A DNA stretch of 64,000 nt from an uncultured Flavobacteriaceae bacterium (GCA_947503005.1 CANNCA010000002.1:930001-994000); one strand, 5' to 3'; shown: positions 1 through 8,689, counted from the stretch's first letter. Notes: a model not told the origin generated them from the letters alone. Numbers and translations: made by a program.

Positions 1-2
1 GA

Positions 3-86
3 GATCAAGATACCGGAGTCAATGAAGCAGTGCGGACTTCAATTTTTGGAATTGTGCCAGCGGTAACTTATAATTTTAAGTTTTAG
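3..86 (+). CDS. TonB-dependent outer-membrane receptor, C-terminal end only
   Basis: The first bases hold the last 27 codons of a gene that begins outside the window, ending at a TAG four bases before the next ATG. The peptide ends in alternating polar and aromatic residues with a terminal Phe (VTYNFKF), the usual last beta strand of outer-membrane barrels. DUF4249 lipoprotein genes follow directly, an arrangement typical of Bacteroidota loci headed by a TonB-dependent receptor. The receptor assignment is therefore inference from the terminal signature and context; the substrate cannot be told. Confidence 0.55.
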   Translation, partial: DQDTGVNEAVRTSIFGIVPAVTYNFKF

Positions 87-89
87 AAT

Positions 90-992
90 ATGAAATATTG
101 GTATTTCATTGTATTGATCCTCGTTGCCGGTATTACCTGTTGCGAAGATGTTATCGATGTCGATGTTCCGACGGGCAAAACCCGTTTGATTGTCGATGCG
201 TTGATACGCGTAGATACTACCCAAGAATTTCTTGGGGTAAAGGTCAAGGTCACTGAAACGAATAACTTTTTTGAAGAAATACCGGTCACTTCCCTTGAAA
301 GTATCGATATTATAGTAGAAGTAACCAGAGATGACGGGCTAGGTCTTGGAACAGGAGTCTCAAGCCTAATAGATGTTGACACAGGTTCAGGTATTTACAT
401 CCCTAATCCTTATTTCTCAACAGAGGAGAGAATCAGTACTAGCGCTGTACTACAGGATAATGATGTCCTTTTTACGCTTATTTTAGTGCATAAAGGCAGA
501 AAATACGCGGCACAAACAAGATACGTACCTTCGACACCGGTACTAAGCTTATCTCAAGGAACGGAAACACTTTTCGACGAAGATGAAACTGAGCTAATTG
601 TCACCTTTAAGGATGATCCAGAAATTCAAAACTTTTATGTTTTCGATTTTGATTTTGATGAATATCTGGTATCGGAAGACACTTTCTACAACGGCCAAGA
701 ATTCCAGTTCTCTTACTTTTACGATAAAAACTTAGAACCCGGACAGGAGGTTACGGTAAGTATTCTAGGAGCCGACCGAACATTTTATAATTATATGGAT
801 GAGCTCATTACACAAAGTGAGGCTCCACAAGGTCCATTTCAAACTCCGGTCGCAACGGTACGGGGCAATGTTTTTGACATCACCGGTTTAGACAATATAA
901 ACATTGTGGACAACGCTGGACGCCCGAATGATTTCCCAGTAGGTTATTTTGCCATAGTACAGGAATTTAAAAGTACCATCACCATTCAATAA
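90..992 (+). CDS. DUF4249 family lipoprotein (first of two)
   Basis: A 300-residue secreted protein. A hydrophobic leader (residues 1-16) is followed by a CCED motif that fits a lipobox, so it is probably anchored in the outer membrane or periplasm. The opening after the Cys (EDVIDVDVPTGKTRLIVDA) is the DUF4249 hallmark. The family is Bacteroidota-specific, of unknown biochemical role, and usually coded next to TonB-dependent receptors, as here. It starts four bases after the receptor stop and is followed after 10 bases by a paralogue, so all three are probably co-transcribed. Inference: an accessory surface protein of the receptor. Confidence 0.85.
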   Translation: MKYWYFIVLILVAGITCCEDVIDVDVPTGKTRLIVDALIRVDTTQEFLGVKVKVTETNNFFEEIPVTSLESIDIIVEVTRDDGLGLGTGVSSLIDVDTGSGIYIPNPYFSTEERISTSAVLQDNDVLFTLILVHKGRKYAAQTRYVPSTPVLSLSQGTETLFDEDETELIVTFKDDPEIQNFYVFDFDFDEYLVSEDTFYNGQEFQFSYFYDKNLEPGQEVTVSILGADRTFYNYMDELITQSEAPQGPFQTPVATVRGNVFDITGLDNINIVDNAGRPNDFPVGYFAIVQEFKSTITIQ

Positions 993-1002
993 ATAGTATA
1001 TA

Positions 1003-1866
1003 ATGATGTTTGATTTGAAAAAATTACTTTTTTTACTACTCCTTGCAAGCCTCACTTTTTCTTGCGAGGATGTCATTGAAGTAGACACACCTATTTCTCC
1101 CCCAAGATTGGCCATTGACGCGCTCGTTAGAGTTGACACAGGTATGGAAACTACCAAAATAACAGTAAAGGCGGGTACAACCAGTTCGTTTTTCTCAGAA
1201 GTCGAACCTACAAGTTTAGATCAAATCGTGGTTAATAATCCTGACTATGTACCTACATCTGCCCTTGATGTACCGTCAATTATTATGACAGAAGTAGCAC
1301 CTGGAGTTTACGAAGGTGAGAAAAATACCAAATTTTTCACGGAAGGTGAACTACAACTTGCTATTGAACATCAGGGCCAGCGTTATTTAGCATTAACCAG
1401 CTATGCACGTTCATCTAGAATTGATGCTATTGAGCAAGGAGACAATAGTCTATTCTCAGAAAATGATAAGGAAATTAAAATTTCTTTTACCGACGATGGG
1501 GAAATAAACAACTTTTATCTTTTCGATTTCGGTAGAGGTGATTATTTGGTGACTGAGGACGAGTTCTACCAAGGTCAGTCGTTTAGCTTCTCTTATTTTA
1601 TTGAAGATGGAGAAGGCAGAAAAGTAGACGTAGCATTGCTAGGGGTTGACGAACCATTCTACAATTACATGAATCAATTAATTGTACAGGCTGGTGGTGA
1701 TCAGGGTCCGTTTCAAACTCCTGCGGCAACGGTTAGAGGTAATATTATCAATATCACTAACATTGACAATATTAATTCATTTGACAATGTAGAAGATTCG
1801 AATAATTTTGCCTTGGGATACTTTGCGGTCTGCGAAACTTATCAAACGAGTATAATTCTTGAATAA
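1003..1866 (+). CDS. DUF4249 family lipoprotein (second of two)
   Basis: A 287-residue paralogue of the preceding gene. Leader residues 1-20 end in a lipobox (LTFSC), then EDVIEVDTPISPPRLAIDA, the family signature. Both copies share internal landmarks: the Asp/Phe-rich FYxFDF segment, the FYNYM motif and a GPFQTPxATVRGN block near the C-terminus, so they arose by duplication. The start is ATG 1003 or ATG 1006; both give the same leader. No terminator is obvious after it. Function unknown; a tandem pair may form a heteromeric partner of the upstream receptor. Confidence 0.85.
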   Translation: MMFDLKKLLFLLLLASLTFSCEDVIEVDTPISPPRLAIDALVRVDTGMETTKITVKAGTTSSFFSEVEPTSLDQIVVNNPDYVPTSALDVPSIIMTEVAPGVYEGEKNTKFFTEGELQLAIEHQGQRYLALTSYARSSRIDAIEQGDNSLFSENDKEIKISFTDDGEINNFYLFDFGRGDYLVTEDEFYQGQSFSFSYFIEDGEGRKVDVALLGVDEPFYNYMNQLIVQAGGDQGPFQTPAATVRGNIINITNIDNINSFDNVEDSNNFALGYFAVCETYQTSIILE

Positions 1867-1956
1867 ATAACGCTACACAATATATCACTTTTCAAATAGA
1901 GAACTTGATATTAATATCTTTTAATACCTACTTTTATATCGCTTAGAACATGTATA

Positions 1957-2184
1957 ATGCACACAGACAAAAAATTATTGGCTAAAGGGTTGAAGTTTAT
2001 AGCCTATACCATAGCATTGATGTTTACAGCACCTGTGGTACTATACCAAGCCTTTAAAAATGAGGAACATCAATGGTTCTTGCCTGTACTTATCATCGGG
2101 TTTGTATTAGCGATTTTGGCGATTGGCCTAGGGTTCTATAGCATAAAACTTTTTATGGATGCCCTTTTCAACAAGAAGAAATAG
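1957..2184 (+). CDS. DUF6095 family small membrane protein
   Basis: A 75-residue protein with two predicted transmembrane helices (about residues 12-31 and 43-66), separated by a short polar loop containing NEEHQW. The opening DKKLLAKGLKFIAYTIALMF and the closing MDALFNKKK resemble the DUF6095 family of Bacteroidota. It probably sits in the inner membrane. It lies 90 bases after the DUF4249 pair and ends four bases before the convergent DUF4294 gene. No function is known. Confidence 0.75.
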   Translation: MHTDKKLLAKGLKFIAYTIALMFTAPVVLYQAFKNEEHQWFLPVLIIGFVLAILAIGLGFYSIKLFMDALFNKKK

Positions 2185-2188
2185 AACA

Positions 2189-2878
2189 TTACTTTTGGTT
2201 CTTCTTATCGACATTACCCCACTTATTGTTCAACGCCGCATAATCATAATCAAGCACAGTTGCCTGTCTTTCTAGGCGTTCCGCCGCAAAGGCTCGCTGT
2301 AGAATATCTTCGATAAGATAATCTTCGTGAACTTCTCTAGGGTTAAATTCTTCTTTCAAACTTATACTAAACATTTTGGCCGTGGTACTGTACCAAAAAG
2401 CACGCCAGCCACTACGTAGTTCTTTCACTAAGGAAAATGCGGTGGAACCCGTCTGTCTATGAATGAGTTTTACCAAAATTTGACCTTCGGTACGTGTTAA
2501 TTTTTTGAGCTCTTCAGAGAATTCTTCCTCTATATATTTTTGAATTTTCTTGGTATACTTCTTACGCTTCGATTTACGCTTTATTTTAACAATGCTATCA
2601 TTCAACTCAACTAAACGCTCAGCGGCCAGCTTAGCATAGGGATAGACTTTCAAAGTCTTTCTTCTGAGGATGTAGTACCGAAGTTTAGATTTGTAGTCTG
2701 GGAACTTCAGCTTCCCAAATAAATATACTTCCTCCAGCGCTATGGAAGATTTGAAGACAGAATCCCCCTCAACCATTATCAGCTTTTCAGTTACAGAGTC
2801 CAACGGTTGGTCTTCAATCTGCGAGAAACCGAAAAAAGAAATAGTGAGTAATAAAATAAAAGGGATGCTATTTTTCAT
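2189..2878 (-). CDS. DUF4294 domain protein, secreted
   Basis: About 229 residues from ATG 2878, preferred over ATG 2887 because it puts a clean signal peptide (MKNSIPFILLLTISFFGFSQ) at the N-terminus. The core FPDYKSKLRYYILRRKTLKV is the DUF4294 signature, followed by a Lys/Arg-rich helix and a segment GQILVKLIHRQTGSTAF. The protein is probably periplasmic. The family is common in Flavobacteriia and uncharacterised. It is convergent with DUF6095 and divergent from the M42 peptidase. Confidence 0.8.
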   Translation of the reverse strand: MKNSIPFILLLTISFFGFSQIEDQPLDSVTEKLIMVEGDSVFKSSIALEEVYLFGKLKFPDYKSKLRYYILRRKTLKVYPYAKLAAERLVELNDSIVKIKRKSKRKKYTKKIQKYIEEEFSEELKKLTRTEGQILVKLIHRQTGSTAFSLVKELRSGWRAFWYSTTAKMFSISLKEEFNPREVHEDYLIEDILQRAFAAERLERQATVLDYDYAALNNKWGNVDKKNQK

Positions 2879-2956
2879 CGAATCCATAAAAGCAAAAGCC
2901 TTGCCAAAATTAACGATAAATAATACCTCTTAGTATTAATTAAAAGTGAATATTGT

Positions 2957-2964
2957 TAACTTCG
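2957..2964 (+). promoter_or_regulatory. Putative -7 element of the M42 peptidase gene
   Basis: TAACTTCG matches the Bacteroidota -7 consensus TAnnTTTG at all but one position and lies 18 bases before the ATG at 2983. No convincing -33 TTG was placed at the standard distance, so confidence is low. Confidence 0.3.
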
Positions 2965-2982
2965 TTGACAAATCAGTAATAC

Positions 2983-4074
2983 ATGGCAAAGAAGAAAATA
3001 ATTACCAAAAAGTCTTTAGAATTTTTTGAAAAATACTTGAACAATGCAGCACCTACAGGTTACGAATGGGAAGGCCAAAAAATCTGGATGGATTACCTAA
3101 AACCTTACGTAGACACGTTTATTACAGATACTTACGGTTCAGCAGTAGGTGTCATAAACCCTGACGCGGAGTACAAAGTAGTGATTGAAGGGCATTCTGA
3201 CGAGATTTCTTGGTATGTCAATTATATCTCTGACAACGGTTTGCTTTATGTCATTAGAAATGGTGGGAGCGACCATCAAATTGCACCTTCTAAATGGGTA
3301 AATATCCATACCAAAAACGGTATTGTCGAGGGAGTATTCGGTTGGCCGGCGATTCATACAAGAGATAAAGGCGCCAAGGAAGTACCCCCCAAATTGGACA
3401 ACATATGTATTGATATAGGTGCTAAAGACAAAGATGAAGTCGAAAAAATGGGTGTTCATGTAGGCTGTGTCATTACATATCCCGATGAGTTCAAAATCTT
3501 GAACAAAGACAAATTTGTTTGCCGGGCCATCGATAACCGCGCTGGTGGGTTCATGATAGCCGAAGTTGCCCGACTTCTTCATGAGAACAAGAAAAAATTG
3601 CCGTTCGGATTATATATCACCAACTCAGTCCAAGAAGAGATTGGTTTGCGAGGGGCCGAAATGATTACCCAGACTATAAAACCCAACGTTGCCATCATTA
3701 CCGATGTTTGTCATGACACGACTACTCCGATGATCGAGAAAAAGGTTCAAGGCCATACTGAAATAGGTGCCGGACCTGTGATATCGTATGCTCCAGCAGT
3801 TCAAAACAAGTTGCGAGAGCGAATCATTGAAACGGCCGAGGCTAAGAAGATTCCTTTTCAGCGTATGGCGGCTTCAAGATCCACCGGAACTGATACTGAC
3901 GCCTTTGCATACAGTAATGGCGGTGTGGCCTCAGCATTGATTTCATTACCATTACGATATATGCATACCACGGTGGAGACCGTTCATCAAGATGATGTTG
4001 AAAACGTTATACGATTGATATACGAAACGGTACTCAATATAAAAGTTGGAGAAACATTCAGCTATTTTGACTAA
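2983..4074 (+). CDS. M42 family metallopeptidase (aminopeptidase/endoglucanase-like)
   Basis: A 363-residue cytoplasmic dinuclear zinc peptidase of family M42. The metal-binding and catalytic set is visible in order: His in GHSDE (about residue 70), Asp in RAIDNRAGG (about 183), the Glu pair in QEEIGLRG (about 217), Asp in TDVCHD (about 240) and a C-terminal His near MHTTVE or VHQDD (about 327-335). Members trim peptides from their N-termini and form dodecameric shells; some relatives are mislabelled glucanases. It stands alone, with a strong terminator right after it. No signal peptide is present. Confidence 0.9.
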   Translation: MAKKKIITKKSLEFFEKYLNNAAPTGYEWEGQKIWMDYLKPYVDTFITDTYGSAVGVINPDAEYKVVIEGHSDEISWYVNYISDNGLLYVIRNGGSDHQIAPSKWVNIHTKNGIVEGVFGWPAIHTRDKGAKEVPPKLDNICIDIGAKDKDEVEKMGVHVGCVITYPDEFKILNKDKFVCRAIDNRAGGFMIAEVARLLHENKKKLPFGLYITNSVQEEIGLRGAEMITQTIKPNVAIITDVCHDTTTPMIEKKVQGHTEIGAGPVISYAPAVQNKLRERIIETAEAKKIPFQRMAASRSTGTDTDAFAYSNGGVASALISLPLRYMHTTVETVHQDDVENVIRLIYETVLNIKVGETFSYFD

Positions 4075-4081
4075 ACATTCG

Positions 4082-4105
4082 AGCCTCCCCTTGGGAGGCT
4101 TTTTT
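4082..4105 (+). terminator. Rho-independent terminator of the M42 peptidase gene
   Basis: A perfect 8-bp stem (AGCCTCCC / GGGAGGCT) with a three-base loop is followed by a run of T. It sits 8 bases after the M42 stop and just before the NUDIX start at 4113. Confidence 0.9.
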
Positions 4106-4112
4106 CTATACT

Positions 4113-4670
4113 ATGGACGAATTAATTGATATTTTAGATTCTAACGGGAATTTTACGGGTAAAACCGTTCTGAAGTCAAAAGCCCATGAAAAAGGATGGT
4201 TTCATGCTACTGTTCATATATGGTTGTATACGCCTAACGGGAAAATTCTTTTACAGCAACGAGGGAAAAACAAGGATACCCATCCCCTACTTTGGGATGT
4301 TTCTGTTGCAGGACACATTGGGGCCGGAGAAGAAATAGAAACTGGCGCAATCCGAGAAGTTAGAGAAGAAATTGGGTTGAATATTGTTGAAGAAGATTTA
4401 GAGAAAATTGGAGTTTTTAAATCTGTTCAAAAACATTCCGAAGAACTCATCGATTGTGAATTTCATCACACTTTTTTGTGTAAACTTAAAGTTCCTTTTG
4501 AAAAACTGATTAAACAGGAAGATGAAGTAAAAGAATTGAAATTGATTTCCATACTTCAATTTTCAGAGGAAACCTGGGGCATGGCAAACCTAAAAAAGTA
4601 TGTTCCTCATGAAATGGACTATTATGTCAAAATAATAAAATCAGTAAAAATGCAGTTAGAGCGACTCTAA
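4113..4670 (+). CDS. NUDIX hydrolase, isopentenyl-diphosphate-isomerase-like
   Basis: A 185-residue NUDIX protein. The Nudix box GAGEEIETGAIREVREEIGL (about residues 71-90) keeps the Gly, the Glu cluster and REEIG. The N-terminal pattern, with DxxG, KSKAHEKGWFHATVHIW and LLQQRG, is that of the IDI1/YfcD branch, which includes both isopentenyl-diphosphate isomerases and generic nucleotide-diphosphate hydrolases. The active-site Cys of true type I isomerases is not evident, so a hydrolase is more likely. It overlaps the 3' end of hisS by 15 bases, tail to tail. Confidence 0.85.
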   Translation: MDELIDILDSNGNFTGKTVLKSKAHEKGWFHATVHIWLYTPNGKILLQQRGKNKDTHPLLWDVSVAGHIGAGEEIETGAIREVREEIGLNIVEEDLEKIGVFKSVQKHSEELIDCEFHHTFLCKLKVPFEKLIKQEDEVKELKLISILQFSEETWGMANLKKYVPHEMDYYVKIIKSVKMQLERL

Positions 4671-6032
4671 AAATGTATTTGGATTATGTAGTTGATATGT
4701 TATTTGATTGCCATTATTCATGTCCTTCACTACAAAGGTGCCTTCTATCAATTCTTGCGCCCCAATTAAAACCACATACGGTACATTTCTATTATGGGCG
4801 TACTTCATCTGCTTTTGCATTTTGACAGGCGAAGGATAAAGATCAGCTTTAACTCCGGCATTTCGAAACAAGGTCACCAATTGTAAGGCGGCTATCGCCT
4901 CATCATCCCCAAAATTCACGCATAAAACTTGCAGGGATTGGTCTATGGTATCAGGAAAAAGTTTTAGTTCTTCTAATACTAGATATATACGGTCTAGTCC
5001 GAATGAAATACCAACTCCACTAGTTCCCTTCATTCCGAAAATTCCCGTGAGGTCATCGTAGCGCCCGCCTCCACCAATCGAACTCATATCGACACCTTCA
5101 GGTGCCGCCACTTCCAAAATGGCCCCCGTATAATAATTGAGACCACGTGCGAGTGTAACATCCACGGATACCTTTGCCGATTTCAAGCCTATTTTTTTTA
5201 ATGTTCTCACAATGTACATCAACTCTTCAACACCCTTTGTGCCTTCTTCGGAGTCACTCAATAAAAGTTTTAAGCTTTCCAATTGCACCAAACTTCCTCC
5301 AGTTAAATGAAATAAGGGAGTTAATTTTTCTATGGAGTGTTCTGAAATACCTTTTTTAAGCATCTCTTTTCGAACACCTTCTTCGCCAATCTTGTCCAGT
5401 TTATCTAGGGAGACCGTAAAATCAACCAATAAATGTTTGGCTCCAATAACCTCGGCGATGCCAGCTAATATCTTACGGTTATTCAATTTTATATTTATCC
5501 CCTCCAACTTTAAATCATTGAACACAGCATCATAGAGCTGAATCAATTCCACTTCTTGTAGAAGCGAATCGGAACCAACTACATCCGCATCGCATTGGTA
5601 AAATTCCCTAAAACGACCTTTTTGCGGTCTGTCAGCCCTCCAAACGGGTTGTATTTGATACCGTTTGAAAGGGAAATCGATTTCATTTTGATGCATGACA
5701 ACATATCTGGCAAAAGGAACGGTCAAATCATATCGCAATGCCTTTTCTGAAATCTTCGGAAGTATAGAATTTGATTTTTTCGAACTATAGGTAACATCAT
5801 CGACTTTGCTAATAAAATCACCTGAATTCAAAATCTTAAAAATCAGACGATCTCCTTCATCCCCATATTTTCCCATCAAAGTTTCTGAGTTTTCAAACGA
5901 AGGTGTCTCTATCGGTTGGAAGCCAAAAACCTCAAATTGCTCTTTAATAATATCGAAAATATAATTGCGCTTGGCAACTTCAGAAGGTGAGAAATCACGG
6001 GTTCCTTTTGGAATAGAAGGTTTTTGGGCCAT
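4656..6032 (-). CDS. hisS: Histidine--tRNA ligase
   Basis: A 458-residue class II synthetase that charges tRNA-His with histidine. Visible motifs are KGTRDFSP at the N-terminus, motif 2 around RADRPQKGRFREFYQCDAD, the histidine-A loop ARGLNYYTGAILEV and motif 3 region GGGGRYDDLTGIFG. An anticodon-binding domain follows (about residues 365-458). Length fits the family. The last 15 bases overlap the convergent NUDIX gene. A well-formed promoter precedes it. Confidence 0.97.
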   Translation of the reverse strand: MAQKPSIPKGTRDFSPSEVAKRNYIFDIIKEQFEVFGFQPIETPSFENSETLMGKYGDEGDRLIFKILNSGDFISKVDDVTYSSKKSNSILPKISEKALRYDLTVPFARYVVMHQNEIDFPFKRYQIQPVWRADRPQKGRFREFYQCDADVVGSDSLLQEVELIQLYDAVFNDLKLEGINIKLNNRKILAGIAEVIGAKHLLVDFTVSLDKLDKIGEEGVRKEMLKKGISEHSIEKLTPLFHLTGGSLVQLESLKLLLSDSEEGTKGVEELMYIVRTLKKIGLKSAKVSVDVTLARGLNYYTGAILEVAAPEGVDMSSIGGGGRYDDLTGIFGMKGTSGVGISFGLDRIYLVLEELKLFPDTIDQSLQVLCVNFGDDEAIAALQLVTLFRNAGVKADLYPSPVKMQKQMKYAHNRNVPYVVLIGAQELIEGTFVVKDMNNGNQITYQLHNPNTFLESL

Positions 6033-6049
6033 TTGGTGTAATTATCCTA

Positions 6050-6079
6050 CAAATATAAATGTTTGATGGGTGATTTCAA
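6050..6079 (-). promoter_or_regulatory. Promoter of hisS (-33 TTG / -7 TATATTTG)
   Basis: Read on the minus strand, TTG (6077-6079) and TATATTTG (6050-6057) are separated by exactly 19 bases, the arrangement expected for the housekeeping sigma factor of Bacteroidota. It lies in the 59-base gap upstream of hisS, so hisS is not dependent on readthrough from the DUF6495 gene. Confidence 0.75.
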
Positions 6080-6091
6080 TGGGCTATTGAA

Positions 6092-6568
6092 TTAGGGGGC
6101 ATCCATCATTGATTCGAACCATTGGTATAGGCTTCCTCTGGTAATTACCGCTCCTTGTTGTATCAACATGAAGATATCTAAGTTCTTATCTTCGGTGTAG
6201 GCTTTAGCAGCCGTCAAGTATTCTACAAAATCAGATTGCCAATTTTTCTTGAACCAATTAAAACCGATTTCTGTGGTCAAATCAATATCTGGATTCATGA
6301 CTTTTACAGAAAATAATTTCATTTCCTTTTCAGCGCAGTAAAACAGATGCATATGCTGGGCAGAAATATTTTCTAGATATTGAACTTTGTTTAAAACACC
6401 TTCCCAAATCAAATCGCTAAATACATCGATTTCATCTTCCGCAACTTTGGGTTTCTCGTTTTTTAAGGTTTTCCACTCCTCGCCAGTAATCGATTGGGTG
6501 GCTAAAAAGGTGATGAACTCCTCATGCAGTTCTTCCAACTGTTCTTTGGTAAGTCTTGCGTACTTCAT
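6092..6568 (-). CDS. DUF6495 family protein
   Basis: A 158-residue soluble protein, acidic and without signal peptide or membrane helix. The start MKYARLTKEQLEELHEEF and the conserved core WEGVLNKVQYLENISAQHMHLF and NPDIDLT are those of a family (DUF6495) regularly found beside the rpsF-rpsR-rplI operon in Flavobacteriia. Function unknown. It follows rplI by 75 bases that contain a terminator, so expression needs readthrough or its own promoter. The conserved neighbourhood hints at a translation-linked role, but that is inference only. Confidence 0.75.
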   Translation of the reverse strand: MKYARLTKEQLEELHEEFITFLATQSITGEEWKTLKNEKPKVAEDEIDVFSDLIWEGVLNKVQYLENISAQHMHLFYCAEKEMKLFSVKVMNPDIDLTTEIGFNWFKKNWQSDFVEYLTAAKAYTEDKNLDIFMLIQQGAVITRGSLYQWFESMMDAP

Positions 6569-6591
6569 TTATCTTTATTATTTATCATAAA

Positions 6592-6618
6592 AAAAGAGCT
6601 ATGCGGGCATAGCTCTTT
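6592..6618 (-). terminator. Terminator after rplI
   Basis: On the minus strand AAGAGCTATG and CATAGCTCTT form a 10-bp stem around a CCCG loop, followed by a run of seven T. It is placed 26 bases after the rplI stop and ends the ribosomal protein operon. Confidence 0.9.
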
Positions 6619-6643
6619 GATAATCTATATTGCAATTGAAGAA

Positions 6644-7096
6644 TTATTTTGCCTCGGCAACAACTTCAAACGGAAAATCAACAACAACTTCTCTATGCAA
6701 ACGAATCTGAGCGTTACAAGAACCTGTTCTTTTCACCGTACCACCATTGATACTGATAAATTTTTTGTCAATTTCATGGCCTTGTTTCTCTAAAGCCGCA
6801 GCAAGATCAATATTTGATATTGAACCGAACAATTTATCACCAGCACCAGTTTTAGCGGCAATTTTCAATTCTAGGGATTTCAAGGCCTCCGCAGTTTTAT
6901 TCGCTGCGTCGACAATTTTCTTCTCTTTATGTGCTCTTTGCTTTAGGTTTTCAGCCAAAACCTTCTTAGCCGAGGGGGTAGCAATAGTCGCCAAACCCTG
7001 AGGTATAAGGAAGTTTCTACCGTAACCATTCTTAACGTTTACCAAATCGTCTTTGAACCCTAGGTTCTGAACGTCTTCTTTTAATATTAATTCCAT
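6644..7096 (-). CDS. rplI: 50S ribosomal protein bL9
   Basis: A 150-residue ribosomal protein that binds 23S rRNA at the base of the L1 stalk. The N-terminal domain begins MELILKEDVQNLGFKDDLV, with the conserved VKNGYGRNFLIPQGLA. A long connecting helix (about residues 41-75) and a compact C-terminal domain (GSISNIDLAAAL, INGG) follow. It is the last gene of rpsF-rpsR-rplI, 13 bases after rpsR, and is followed by a strong terminator. Confidence 0.98.
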   Translation of the reverse strand: MELILKEDVQNLGFKDDLVNVKNGYGRNFLIPQGLATIATPSAKKVLAENLKQRAHKEKKIVDAANKTAEALKSLELKIAAKTGAGDKLFGSISNIDLAAALEKQGHEIDKKFISINGGTVKRTGSCNAQIRLHREVVVDFPFEVVAEAK

Positions 7097-7109
7097 CGTT
7101 CGTTTTCTT

Positions 7110-7406
7110 TTATTTTAGTAAATCACCAACATAAGGCATTAGGGCAATGTGACGCGCACGCTTTACAGCTTGAGCCACTTTTCTTTGATACTTCAAAGAG
7201 GTACCGGTAAGTCTTCTTGGCAACAATTTACCTTGGTCGTTTACCAACATCATCAAAAAGTCAGCATCTTTATAATCGATGTACTTTATTCCGTTTTTCT
7301 TGAATCGGCAATACTTCTTTTTTGTATTGGTTTCAATGTTCAGCGGGGTCAGATATCTGATTTCCCCATCTTTTTTACCTTTAGCTTGTTGTTCAATAGA
7401 TGCCAT
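7110..7406 (-). CDS. rpsR: 30S ribosomal protein bS18
   Basis: A 98-residue small-subunit protein that pairs with bS6 on the platform. The core KKYCRFKKNGIKYIDYKDAD and LLPRRLTGTSLKYQRKVAQAV is diagnostic. An N-terminal extension of about 20 polar residues is longer than in Escherichia coli (75 aa) and is usual for Bacteroidota. It lies five bases after rpsF. Confidence 0.97.
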   Translation of the reverse strand: MASIEQQAKGKKDGEIRYLTPLNIETNTKKKYCRFKKNGIKYIDYKDADFLMMLVNDQGKLLPRRLTGTSLKYQRKVAQAVKRARHIALMPYVGDLLK

Positions 7407-7411
7407 AATAA

Positions 7412-7753
7412 TTACGCTTTAGCTGTTTTTAACCTTGTTCTTCTTTTCTCTGCCCATGCAATTGCATGTTTGTCAAGTTTTACCGTAAGAAAACGCATAA
7501 TACGCTCATCTCTTGAAAACTCCTGCTCATAAGGAGTAAGAATTTCTCCAGGCGCGGTAAATTCGAACAAATGGTAAAAACCACTTTTCTTGTGTTGTAT
7601 GGCATAGGCTAATTTCTTTAGCCCCCAATTTTCTTTAGCGACCATTTTGGCGCCATTCTTAATTAAGAAATCTTCAAATTTCTTAACTGTTTCCGCTATC
7701 TGAGTGTCAGAAAGCACGGGATTCAAAATGAAAACAGTTTCGTAATGGTTCAT
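7412..7753 (-). CDS. rpsF: 30S ribosomal protein bS6
   Basis: A 113-residue ribosomal protein, first gene of the operon. MNHYETVFILNPVLSD, the central WGLKKLAYAIQHKKSGFYHLF and the charged C-terminus match bS6. In many bacteria the bS6-bS18 complex represses its own mRNA; no leader structure for that could be judged here. A standard promoter is found 25-55 bases upstream. Confidence 0.97.
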   Translation of the reverse strand: MNHYETVFILNPVLSDTQIAETVKKFEDFLIKNGAKMVAKENWGLKKLAYAIQHKKSGFYHLFEFTAPGEILTPYEQEFSRDERIMRFLTVKLDKHAIAWAEKRRTRLKTAKA

Positions 7754-7777
7754 ATTTATATTTGTTTAAAAGGAGTG

Positions 7778-7808
7778 CAAAAATAATAATATTTACCTGC
7801 CCCCACAA
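7778..7808 (-). promoter_or_regulatory. Promoter of the rpsF-rpsR-rplI operon
   Basis: On the minus strand TTG (7806-7808), a 20-base spacer and TATTTTTG (7778-7785) fit the Bacteroidota consensus. The -7 box ends 25 bases before the rpsF ATG, leaving a leader of roughly 20 bases. Confidence 0.75.
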
Positions 7809-7996
7809 GAAAACGGAAAAATCTTCGTTATATATGGAATGAATCATAAAAATTAAGCTTAACCTAAACCCAAATCTCAAACCTATGTCATCAACCTTTT
7901 ACACAGAAAACCTTGCAATGTTTACAACTTTTGTTGTAGTTAAACGGGTTTTTTAAGTAATTTGTCGATGATTTAACCCCACAAATCAACCCATTT

Positions 7997-8689
7997 ATGA
8001 AATTACGAAGTATTATCGTAGACGATTCATCTATGCAGCGGATGGCAGTTGCCAAGTTAGTCAACAATCATCCGAATTTAGCTATGGTGGCCGAATACAG
8101 CAACGCGATCGAGGCGAAAAATGGTATTAAGAACAACGAAATCGATTTAATCTTTTTAGATGTTGAAATGCCTATCATCAACGGATTTGACCTACTCGAG
8201 TCCTTGGAGAACAGCCCTCAGGTGATTTTGATTACCGGAAAACCCGATTATGCCCTTAAGGCTTTTGATTACGATGTAACTGACTATTTGCACAAGCCAA
8301 TTACCATGGCTCGTTTTGATGCCTCAGTACGTCGTGCAGTAGCCAAGTATGAGCAAATGCACCGGGTGCATGAAGACGAAGAACATATCTTCGTTAAGAG
8401 TAACCTAAAGAAAAGAAAGGTTATCTTAAACGATATCAAGTGGATAGAAGCCCTTGGCGACTACATCAAATTAGTTACCGATGAAGCCAATATCGTTATT
8501 TTATCAACAATGAAATCTTTCGAAAAGCAATTGCCGGAAGAGAAGTTCCTTAGAATTCACAAATCTTACATTGTGAACTTGGAGAAAGTTGAAAAATTCA
8601 ATAGTAAGAATGTTGAAGTTAGTGGAAGATCAATTCCGCTAAGCCGAAACAAAAAGACCGAATTGGCCGAAGCGCTAAGTAACGTCTAA
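7997..8689 (+). CDS. LytTR-family response regulator
   Basis: A 230-residue two-component response regulator. The receiver domain (1-120) has the acidic pair in IIVDDSS, the phospho-acceptor Asp in FLDVEMP (about residue 54) and the Lys in LHKPI (about 100). A LytTR DNA-binding domain (about 130-228) follows, with the typical IKWIEALGDYIKLVT and FLRIHKSYIVNL. LytTR regulators bind short direct repeats in promoters. No histidine kinase is adjacent, so the partner lies elsewhere. The preceding 240 bases hold no gene. A terminator follows. Confidence 0.93.
   Translation: MKLRSIIVDDSSMQRMAVAKLVNNHPNLAMVAEYSNAIEAKNGIKNNEIDLIFLDVEMPIINGFDLLESLENSPQVILITGKPDYALKAFDYDVTDYLHKPITMARFDASVRRAVAKYEQMHRVHEDEEHIFVKSNLKKRKVILNDIKWIEALGDYIKLVTDEANIVILSTMKSFEKQLPEEKFLRIHKSYIVNLEKVEKFNSKNVEVSGRSIPLSRNKKTELAEALSNV

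Noticed and set aside
6105-6130. GATTCGAACC pattern that looks like the 3' part of a tRNA gene
   Set aside because: It lies inside the DUF6495 coding sequence in the reading frame of a conserved C-terminus; no cloverleaf can be built.
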